From contig NZ_ACIS01000005.1 of assembly GCF_000174355.1 (NCBI RefSeq), positions 62,001 through 126,000 of the forward strand: DNA of 64,000 nucleotides, written 5' to 3'. Origin of the DNA: Pseudogulbenkiania ferrooxidans 2002. GTDB taxonomy: Bacteria > Pseudomonadota > Gammaproteobacteria > Burkholderiales > Chromobacteriaceae. Under the pieces are notes generated by a model. The model was given only the letters and a program-made list of their open reading frames with translations. It did no database searches and was not told the origin of the DNA. Below are positions 57,310-64,000 of the stretch, in pieces (within the stretch, counting starts at the first letter, position 1; each line of letters starts with the position of its first letter). The position numbers and the translations under genes were made by a program.

Positions 57310-59444
57310 GCATCGATGCCGAATTTCTCCTGTCGCGCCTGCCGGCCTTTTATCGCGAGCGTGACGCCGAGCAGGGCGGACCGTTGCACGCCTTGCTGGA
57401 AATCATCGCGGAGCAGGGCAACCTGCTCGAACAGGACATTGCGACCCTGTACGACAACTGGTTCATCGAGACCTGCGACGACTGGCTGATCCCCTACATC
57501 GGCGACCTGCTCGGCGTGCGGGGGCTGTACGCGGTGGGGGGAACCCAGTCCTTCGGCCAACGTGCGTTGGTGGCCAACACCCTGCGCCTGCGCCGGCGCA
57601 AGGGAACCGTGCCGGTGCTGGAGCAACTGGCCTTCGACTGCACCGGCTGGCGCGCGCGTGCAGTAGAGTTCTTCGAACTGCTGGGCACGACCCAGTATCT
57701 CAACCATCGCCGCCTGCACAATCAGCGCACACCGGACATCCGCGATGCCATCGCCATGGAGCGGGTGGACGGGCCGTTCGACCGCAGTGCCCACAGCGCC
57801 GAGGTCAGACCGTTATCGGCCGGCCGCTACAACATTCCCAACGTCGGCCTTTACCTCTGGCGCTTGCAAGCCTACGCCTTGCAGCGGGCCACCGCGCGCG
57901 CGGCCGGCGGCGAGGCCGGGCGTTACTACTTCGATGCCCTGGGGCGCAGCGTCGCGGACGATGCCGGCACCGCCGACGGCGTGCTCTACAACCGGCCCCG
58001 CACCGAAAGCGAGGTCACCCAGCTGGCGCAGCCGATCCACGTGCCGGAACCGCTGTCACGCCGCGTGCTGCACGCCGAGCTGACCGCATTGCGCCAGGCC
58101 ATCGCCGACGGTGAAACGCCGTCGCCGCGCTACTTTGCCGAGGACGAGGGTGGCCCGGTACTGCGGATCTGGCTGGACGGCAGCGAAGTGCCGCCCGAGC
58201 ATCTGGTGGTGTGCAACCTGGCCTTGCTGGCCAAGGTCAATCCCGGCGACCCGGACGACTGGCGCCGCCCGCCAGTGCAACTGGCCGTGGTGCCCCGTGG
58301 CGGCGGCCCCGCGCGCGCGTTTCCCGATGCGCCGGGGCGCTACCTGGTCGGTTTCGACCCGGTGCTCGGGCGCATCGCGCTGCCCGCCGGCAAGACCGTC
58401 GGCACGGTCGAGGTGGCCTACGCCTACGGTTTTCCGGGAGATGTCGGCGGCGGCCCCTACGACCGGCGGCCGCTGCGCCGCGAGGACGATGAAAGCGAGG
58501 GTCTGCTGGACCCGGCCGAGTTCGAGGTGATCTGGCGCGTGCCGGGCGATCATCCCAGCCTGGCCGCGGCGCTCGCCGCGCTCGCGCCCGGCAGCCGCAC
58601 GCTGATCCGTCTGCTGGGGGACGCCAGTGAAAGCCTGACGCCGGTGCTGAACCTGCCGGATACTCACCTCGCCATCGAGGCCGAGAACCGGCATCGCCCG
58701 GTGCTGCTGGGCGACTGGAGCCTGCAAGGCAACGTCAGCACCCGCCTGACCTTGTCAGGCCTGTTGCTCGACGGTGCCTTGACGCTGTCAGGTCCGCTCG
58801 CCGTCGTGGAGTTGCGTCATTGCAGCCTGAGTCCCGACAAGGGGGGTATGCGTCATGCCGGTAGTGGCAGCGGCCTGCTCATCCGGCTGAGCCATTGCCT
58901 GTGCGGCGCGCTGCAGGTCAGCCAGGCCATTGCCGGCGTCAGCGCGCGTTATAGCGTGTTCGACAACGGCGACGCGCTGGTTTTCGACCTCCCCGATACC
59001 CTGCTCGAGCTGGAACGGTGCACCGTGCTCGGCAGCACCAAGGCGGGGGGGCTGACCGCGAGCAACAGCCTGTTCAGCCAACCTCTGGCCATCGTGCGCA
59101 AGCAACAAGGCTGCGTGCGCTTCTGCTACGTCCCCCCGGGGTCGCAGACACCACGGCGCTACCGCTGCCAGCCGGACCTGGTGATCCAGGGGCTGACCCC
59201 GGCGCTGGCGCAGCAGGAAAGCGTGCGTGTCACGCCGGCCTTCACCTCGACCCGCTTCGGTCACCCGGCCTACGTCCAGCTGCGTCTGAGCACCGCCCCG
59301 GAAATCCGCAAGGGCGCGGAAGACGGCGCCGAGATGGGCGTGTGGAACCTGCTCCAGCAGCCGCAGCGCGAGGCCAATCTGCACCAGGCGCTGGACGAGT
59401 ACCTGCGCTTTGGCCTGGAGGCCGGGATTATTTATGTCAATTGA
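57306..59444 (+). CDS. Tail protein I-like baseplate protein with beta-helix
   Basis: A 712-residue protein. The N-terminus (LPAFYRERDAEQGGPLHALL, then TLYDNWFIETCDDWLIPYIG and RRKGTVPVLEQLA) matches phage tail protein I/Afp12-like proteins that link baseplate and fibre. The C-terminal part (about residues 430-600) has repeating short strands like a right-handed beta-helix. It overlaps the preceding gene by ATGA. Confidence 0.85.
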   Translation: MSIDAEFLLSRLPAFYRERDAEQGGPLHALLEIIAEQGNLLEQDIATLYDNWFIETCDDWLIPYIGDLLGVRGLYAVGGTQSFGQRALVANTLRLRRRKGTVPVLEQLAFDCTGWRARAVEFFELLGTTQYLNHRRLHNQRTPDIRDAIAMERVDGPFDRSAHSAEVRPLSAGRYNIPNVGLYLWRLQAYALQRATARAAGGEAGRYYFDALGRSVADDAGTADGVLYNRPRTESEVTQLAQPIHVPEPLSRRVLHAELTALRQAIADGETPSPRYFAEDEGGPVLRIWLDGSEVPPEHLVVCNLALLAKVNPGDPDDWRRPPVQLAVVPRGGGPARAFPDAPGRYLVGFDPVLGRIALPAGKTVGTVEVAYAYGFPGDVGGGPYDRRPLRREDDESEGLLDPAEFEVIWRVPGDHPSLAAALAALAPGSRTLIRLLGDASESLTPVLNLPDTHLAIEAENRHRPVLLGDWSLQGNVSTRLTLSGLLLDGALTLSGPLAVVELRHCSLSPDKGGMRHAGSGSGLLIRLSHCLCGALQVSQAIAGVSARYSVFDNGDALVFDLPDTLLELERCTVLGSTKAGGLTASNSLFSQPLAIVRKQQGCVRFCYVPPGSQTPRRYRCQPDLVIQGLTPALAQQESVRVTPAFTSTRFGHPAYVQLRLSTAPEIRKGAEDGAEMGVWNLLQQPQREANLHQALDEYLRFGLEAGIIYVN

Positions 59445-59476
59445 GTCGCACCCTCTAACCAACCAGGACGACGACC

Positions 59477-62400
59477 ATGAAAGCCGATCTCACTCGCTCG
59501 ACCGACCGACCGGATAAGCATTACCGCAGCGTCCGCATGCAGCAGGGGCGGGTGCAGCTGGATGCCGACTGGAACGAACAGCAGGACATCCTGAACCGGC
59601 GCATCGAACTGGAAACCGTGGACGTCATCGGCCACAGCGGCGCGCCCCTTGCCGCTCCCGGTTTCAAGCTCTCCGGCAACGGCCAGAACATCGACATTAG
59701 CGCCGGTCACTTCTATGTGGAGGGCCTGCTGTGTGACAACCCGGCACCCGCCTCGCTGATCGCGCAGCCGTCGCTGAAGAACACTGTCTCGCCGATCCTG
59801 CCGGCCGGTTTCACGCAGTTGCCGCTGCCGCCGGCGAATGCGGCTCCGCTGGCCGGGATCATGCTGTACGACGGCAGCGGCAACGCGGTAACGCCGCCGG
59901 ACGGCATCTACCTGGGCTACCTGGAGGCCTGGCTACGCCATGTCACCGCTCTGGAAGACCCGCTGATCCGTGAGGTGGCGCTGGGCGGGCCCGACAGCGC
60001 CACGCGCGACCAGCTGATCTGGCAGGTGAAACTGATGCGGGTGGCCGACCCCGGCGCCGATATCGCGTGCGACAGCGCCTTCACCCCCTGGGATGCCCTG
60101 GTCGACGCCCCGGACGGCAAGATGGGGGCCCGTGCCGAGCCGAGCAAACAGCCGAAAGACCCCTGCCTGCTTGCCCCGGAAGCGGGCTTCCGCCGCCTCG
60201 AGAATCTGCTCTACCGCGTGGAAATCCACGAGGATGGCAGCGCTGGCGGCAAGCTGCGCTACAAGTGGTCACGCGACAACGGCAGCATCGTCAGCCGGGT
60301 GGTGCGCTGGCTTAACGACCCGGCGGCCGATGAGTTCGAGGTGGCCAGCATTGGCCGGGATGCCTATCTCTCGATCACGGCAGGCTGCTGGCTGGAATTC
60401 TTCGACGATACCCATGAGCTGCTCGGCCGCGCCGGCACGCTGGTGAAGGTGCTGAAGACCGAGGGCAACGTGGTCACCCTCGACCTGTCCAGCGCCACCG
60501 GGACACTCGACAAGGCCCTGTTTGGGGACAATCCGCGCGTGCGCCGCTGGGACGGCTGGGACGACATGGCGCCGCTCGCCGCCAACAGCCCCTATGACAC
60601 CGGCTGGGTCGAGCTGGAGGATGGCGTCGAGATCAAGTTTCTCACCGGCAACTACCGTGTCGGTGACTACTGGACCATGCCCGCGCGCACCGCCACCGCC
60701 GACATCGAATGGCCGCAGGCGAGCGGCAAGGCGCAGTTCCGCGCGCCCGAGGGCACGCTGCGCGCCTTTGCCCGGCTTGCCCTGCTGAGCTGCCAGAGCG
60801 GCAACTGGACCACCTTGTCGGACTGCCGTCCGCTGTTCCCTGCGCTCACCGAGCTGACCAACCTCTACTACGTCGGAGGCGATGGCCAGGAGGCCAAGCC
60901 CAATCCGATCGTCCCGCAGAACGTCAAGCTGGATCATCCGCTGGAAGTCGCGGTGTTCAACGGCGAGTTCCCGGTGGCCGGGGTGCCGGTGCGTTTTACC
61001 GCCGGCAGCGGCTCGCTGAACGGGGCCGGCCTGTCGGTCACGGTGAACACGCAGGGTAACGGCGTCGCGGCGGTGGAGTGGAGCCTGGCGCCTACCGGCG
61101 TCAGCCAGAGCTGCAAGGCGGAACTGCTGGAAGCCGGCCAGCCGGCCGTGGGCAAGTACAACCAGATCGATTTTGGCGCCTGCCTGTCGCTGGCGTCTCA
61201 AGTGGCCTACGACCCGAGCCAATGCCCGGATCTCCAGGCCCAGGGCATCAGCGACGTCCAGGGCGCCATCGACGCACTGTGCCAGAAGAGCCATGGCGGA
61301 GGCTGCTGCATCGGCGTCGGCAAGGGAGGGGAATTCTCCACCCTGGACGAGGCCCTCAAGAAGCTGATCGGCAGCGACCAAAAGGATATCTGCCTGTGCC
61401 TGCTGCCGGGCGAGCATCAGCTGGAGGGCGACATCGAGCTGGGCGGCAAGGGGGTGAATCTCTTCATTCACGGCGCCGGTCCGGCCAGCCGCCTGATCCT
61501 GCGCGACCAAGCGCTGCAACTGTTCGACTTCGCCTCGCTCACCCTGCAGGATTTCGACCTCATCGCCTTGGCAGCCAACCCCTCGCTATCCTTCGACGGT
61601 TGCGAGGAGCTGCGCATCCAGCGCATGCACCTGTCGGGTCTGACCGAGCCCGGCAACAGCCTGGTGCGTGTCGAGGGGGCGCAGCGTATCGATCTCGGCG
61701 GATGCGTCATCAATGCCTACCAGCCCGCCTCCGTGCAGCGAGCCCGCGCGCTGATCGACCACCTGGTCGCGCTCGCCCCCATGGCCGCCGCGCTGGAAAC
61801 GGGCAAGGGCGAGCTGTTTGCGTCGGTGCCGCTGACGTTGGCCGAAGCTTTCGCCAACTGGAGCGGGGCGGAGCGTGAAGCGTTCGGCCAACAGGTGGAT
61901 ACGCTGCTGCGCTCCACCGCGCTGCCGCTCGCCAACGGCGAATCCGAGGCACTGCTGGCTCTGCGGGCCGATATCGTCGCGGGTGCCGACGCACGCCGGC
62001 TGGTGTCGGGGCTGAACCGTCTGCGCGGCGAATGGTTGCTCAACCCCTCCGGCTGCGCCCTGACGCTGGCCGACGCCGAGGCGGACACCCTGCTGGCCGA
62101 CAACCATATCAACGGCCGCGTAACCTTGTATGGCGACGCCACCAAGGAAGAGCGGCTGAACCAGGACATCATGGAAAAACTCGGCCAGGGTTTTAGTCAG
62201 GGGAAGATTCGGTGGCTACGCGGTCGGGGCGAACTGCTCCTGCGCAACAACCGCCTGCGCGAGCTGCGCTTGGGTGACGCCATGCTGCAGCGTCTGCAGG
62301 AACTGGCGCTGGACGGCGGCACGCTCGCGGACGTCTATCGCAGCCTGATTGCCGACGCCAATGTCCTGGCCGGGCTGGAAAGCGAATTATTGGGGTTCGA

Positions 62401-62572
62401 CCTGGCGCTGGGCCAGAACGTGCTCGATCCGAGCGGCTCGGACGTCGGTATCGCCATTGCCAGCCAGGGCAAGTATCTCGGGAACTTTGCGCACAACGAT
62501 TTCCGTCTCTTCACACTGGGACATGTCCCCGAAAAATTTGGCAATGGCGGGCTGAATATCGTCCAGATCTAG
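59477..62572 (+). CDS. DUF6519-like large eCIS protein, candidate fibre or baseplate periphery
   Basis: A 1031-residue protein that starts with the DUF6519-like signature (HYRSVRMQQGRVQLDADWNE). In the middle (about residues 490-560) is an Ig-like/Big-type segment (EFPVAGVPVRFTAGSGSLNG), and behind it a beta-helix-like region with two or more repeats and Cys-rich CCIGVGKGG. Such proteins occur at the end of eCIS clusters next to tail protein I-like genes; a fibre-like or baseplate role is inferred. It is the last gene of the run, 32 bases after its neighbour. Confidence 0.75.
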   Translation: MKADLTRSTDRPDKHYRSVRMQQGRVQLDADWNEQQDILNRRIELETVDVIGHSGAPLAAPGFKLSGNGQNIDISAGHFYVEGLLCDNPAPASLIAQPSLKNTVSPILPAGFTQLPLPPANAAPLAGIMLYDGSGNAVTPPDGIYLGYLEAWLRHVTALEDPLIREVALGGPDSATRDQLIWQVKLMRVADPGADIACDSAFTPWDALVDAPDGKMGARAEPSKQPKDPCLLAPEAGFRRLENLLYRVEIHEDGSAGGKLRYKWSRDNGSIVSRVVRWLNDPAADEFEVASIGRDAYLSITAGCWLEFFDDTHELLGRAGTLVKVLKTEGNVVTLDLSSATGTLDKALFGDNPRVRRWDGWDDMAPLAANSPYDTGWVELEDGVEIKFLTGNYRVGDYWTMPARTATADIEWPQASGKAQFRAPEGTLRAFARLALLSCQSGNWTTLSDCRPLFPALTELTNLYYVGGDGQEAKPNPIVPQNVKLDHPLEVAVFNGEFPVAGVPVRFTAGSGSLNGAGLSVTVNTQGNGVAAVEWSLAPTGVSQSCKAELLEAGQPAVGKYNQIDFGACLSLASQVAYDPSQCPDLQAQGISDVQGAIDALCQKSHGGGCCIGVGKGGEFSTLDEALKKLIGSDQKDICLCLLPGEHQLEGDIELGGKGVNLFIHGAGPASRLILRDQALQLFDFASLTLQDFDLIALAANPSLSFDGCEELRIQRMHLSGLTEPGNSLVRVEGAQRIDLGGCVINAYQPASVQRARALIDHLVALAPMAAALETGKGELFASVPLTLAEAFANWSGAEREAFGQQVDTLLRSTALPLANGESEALLALRADIVAGADARRLVSGLNRLRGEWLLNPSGCALTLADAEADTLLADNHINGRVTLYGDATKEERLNQDIMEKLGQGFSQGKIRWLRGRGELLLRNNRLRELRLGDAMLQRLQELALDGGTLADVYRSLIADANVLAGLESELLGFDLALGQNVLDPSGSDVGIAIASQGKYLGNFAHNDFRLFTLGHVPEKFGNGGLNIVQI

Positions 62573-62944
62573 GCGGGCGGCATCGCGCCGCCAGTCTGGC
62601 CTGTGCCGGGTCGCGATGAAGCCGCGGGCCGCGCCAGGCGAGGGTGGTCGCCGTAGGCACGGGTGCGGCCAAAGGTTGGCCGAAGACCGCCTTCCCGCGT
62701 GTGGCTTGCATGCATCTTGATCCTGCCCGCGCCTTTTCCCTTGGCCGCCCCGCTACCCCTGCCGCCTTGCCTGCATGTCACTCGGGGTGGCGAAGGTCTA
62801 TCGTGATGAGTACCGGTGGTGCAATAAAGCCCCCGGATCATGGCCGCTGGATGGGGTGCAGACGAATGCGTCATTAGGCATCGCCGTCCCAGGGTGGCCG
62901 GTGCCAACGGTGCGGATAGGCTAAGTCACAAACGGAGGGCGGGT
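62573..62944. other. Gene-free stretch after the eCIS cluster
   Basis: No supported gene in these 372 bases. A 6-base hairpin (GGCGGC 62576-62581 with GCCGCC 62587-62592) follows the last eCIS gene but lacks a T-run. Open frames here are short, with a composition unlike the neighbouring proteins. Confidence 0.55.
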
Positions 62945-63361
62945 ATGAGTAGGGAAAAACGCCAGGTGCAGGCGCTGCGCCCCGAGCAAGAGGTCATGAC
63001 GCGCCAGCGTTTGCCCTATTTCGTCGGCATTTCGGGGCAAACCGTCGGGGCGGAAGGGCTCTCCATGCATCTGGTGGTCATCCCGCCGGGCGCCCGCGCC
63101 GAGCCGCACGTCCACATCGGCTACGAAACGGGCATTTACGTTCTCGAAGGGCGCGTCCTCACCCGTTGGGGGGAGCGGCTTGAACACGAAGTGGTGAGCG
63201 AGGCAGGGGAGTTTTTGTTCATCCCGCCCGGTGTTCCGCATGAGGCCATCAATCTCAGCACGACTGACGTTGCCCGGGCCGTCGTCGCCCGGAACGATCC
63301 GGCGGAACAAGACAAGGTGCAGACCTATCACGCTCCGCCAAGCGAACAGCCGGCCGTCTAG
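62945..63361 (+). CDS. Small cupin-domain protein
   Basis: A 138-residue single-domain cupin. The metal-binding motifs are visible: PHVHIGYETGIYVLEG and then PPGVPHEAINLS. The function of small cupins of this type is variable (isomerases, dioxygenases, regulators), and no neighbour helps. ATG 62945 follows GGAGGGCGGGT. It lies 370 bases after the eCIS cluster and has no visible link to it. Confidence 0.85.
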   Translation: MSREKRQVQALRPEQEVMTRQRLPYFVGISGQTVGAEGLSMHLVVIPPGARAEPHVHIGYETGIYVLEGRVLTRWGERLEHEVVSEAGEFLFIPPGVPHEAINLSTTDVARAVVARNDPAEQDKVQTYHAPPSEQPAV

Positions 63362-63620
63362 GTTGGCTGCCCCCTGCCTGGAGCATCCGATTCCGCTTTC
63401 AGGCTTTCTGGCCAAGGTGAGCGGGGCGAGGCGTCTTGTCTGAAACGGCAATCGCGCATTTGCGGGTCGGCGGGAGGTGCGGGAGAGTCGGCTCGCCTGG
63501 GGCAACGTGGGGCAACTTAGGCAAGGTTCGCCGCGAGCGACAGGAAAAGCAAAACCCGCCTGTAACCCGTGCCAGTTCTCAGTTCAGGACTGGTTGGCTC
63601 GGATCAAGACGGGTTGAATC

Positions 63621-63710
63621 TGGCGGAAGCGGTGAGATTCGAACTCACGGAAGGCTCACACCTTCGGCGGTTTTCAAGACCGCTGCCTTAAACCACTCGG
63701 CCACGCTTCC
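63621..63710 (-). tRNA. tRNA-Ser (anticodon UGA)
   Basis: Read on the minus strand it has acceptor GGAAGCG pairing with CGCTTCC, a D-arm, the anticodon stem GCGGT / ACCGC around loop CTTGAAA (anticodon TGA), a long variable arm (CGAAGGTGTGAGCCTTCCG), the GTTCGAATC T-arm and an encoded 3' CCA. Confidence 0.97.
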
Positions 63711-63763
63711 GTATCGGAATGAGCACGGAATATTACCGTCAGTTTGCGCTTTTGGCTAGGCCC

Positions 63764-64000
63764 TCAGGTGTTGAGCGCGAGCATTTCGGCGGCGTGCTGG
63801 CGGGTGGTGTCGGTGATGTCGACGCCGCCCAGCATGCGGGCGATTTCCATGATCCGTTCTTCGGCGTCGAGCGGGCGAATCTGGCTGAGGACCTTGCCCT
63901 GGCGCTCCGCCTTGCTGACCTGCCAGTGCGTGGCGGCGCAAGATGCAACTTGGGGCAGGTGGGTGATGCACAGCACCTGGTAGCGTTCGCCCAGCTGGCG
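63764..64000 (-). CDS. recN: DNA repair protein RecN, C-terminal part
   Basis: The frame runs off the right edge; only the last residues are seen. The sequence LCITHLPQVASCAATHWQVSK and EERIMEIARMLGG match the end of RecN, an SMC-like ATPase of double-strand break repair. The gene reads toward the tRNA-Ser gene and continues outside the window. Confidence 0.93.
   Translation of the reverse strand, partial: RQLGERYQVLCITHLPQVASCAATHWQVSKAERQGKVLSQIRPLDAEERIMEIARMLGGVDITDTTRQHAAEMLALNT

Noticed and set aside
36879-62572. The tail-like cluster as part of a prophage.
   Set aside because: No capsid, portal, terminase, holin, endolysin or integrase genes were seen, while the AAA+ ATPase, DUF4255 cap and DUF4157 gene are typical of eCIS.
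62569-62907. A 112-codon minus-strand frame between the eCIS cluster and the cupin gene.
   Set aside because: It is Gly/Arg/Pro-rich and low in hydrophobic residues with no clear start signal, typical of a chance frame in GC-rich DNA.
63621-63710. tRNA-Ser as an integration site for the eCIS region.
   Set aside because: An inserted element would leave a second copy of the tRNA 3' end at the other border; I found no such copy between about 36.3 and 63.6 kb, and no integrase gene is present.
63436-63759. A 107-codon open frame running across the tRNA gene.
   Set aside because: It reads through the tRNA-Ser gene antisense and is a known kind of false protein call at tRNA loci.

Overview
The window is GC-rich, densely coded bacterial DNA. 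It is most likely from a betaproteobacterium, and the gene set and YhdP-Nit-TldD order would fit Neisseriales/Chromobacteriaceae; this placement is inferred from gene content and is not proven. It starts inside a yhdP-type gene and ends inside recN, both ordinary chromosomal genes. I see no integrase, transposase, CRISPR array or rRNA. One tRNA gene, Ser(UGA), lies next to recN.

Layout. (1) 1-4.6 kb: yhdP (partial), a nitrilase-family amidase and tldD, closed by a clear terminator. (2) 4.7-16.6 kb: a complete benzoate-to-muconolactone island. catB-catC-catA-benA-benB-benC-benD run in one direction, followed by a terminator and a BenE-type symporter gene. Two very similar BenM/CatM-type LysR regulators bracket the island. 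A second, MFS-type aromatic acid transporter gene lies downstream on the other strand. Paired ATAC-N7-GTAT operator boxes, the BenM/CatM signature, occur in front of catB and in front of the MFS gene, tying the outlying transporter to the regulon. A truncated, HTH-only IclR-type gene sits between. (3) 16.7-18.4 kb: an esterase and a MarC-family membrane protein. (4) 18.5-27.7 kb: a D-glucarate/galactarate operon: GntR regulator, kdgD, GudP-type transporter, garD, two tandem glucarate dehydratases and 2-oxoglutarate semialdehyde dehydrogenase, giving complete conversion of the aldarates to 2-oxoglutarate. A shared motif TTGTACGAT precedes both the regulator and kdgD. (5) 27.7-36.3 kb: a lipoprotein, a LysR regulator and a valine/isobutyrate-type set (acyl-CoA synthetase, mmsA, acyl-CoA dehydrogenase, 3-hydroxyisobutyryl-CoA hydrolase, mmsB).

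(6) 36.6-62.6 kb: the most remarkable region, an 18-gene, one-direction cluster for an extracellular contractile injection system (eCIS), a phage-tail-like device. In order it has sheath, tube, a CxxC/CxxC protein, a Pro-rich protein, a DUF4255/Pvc16-like cap, an AAA+ ATPase, a small protein, a 1132-residue DUF4157 protein with an HNH-nuclease-like motif (the best cargo candidate), a CIS tube-domain protein, a LysM protein, separate hub and spike proteins, a PAAR-like tip, a gp25-like protein, two large baseplate proteins (one with an inserted PA14 domain), a tail protein I-like protein and a DUF6519-like protein. Many of these genes overlap by ATGA, suggesting translational coupling. No capsid, terminase, lysis or recognisable tape-measure gene is present, so this is not a simple prophage.

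(7) 62.9-64 kb: a small cupin gene, tRNA-Ser and the end of recN.
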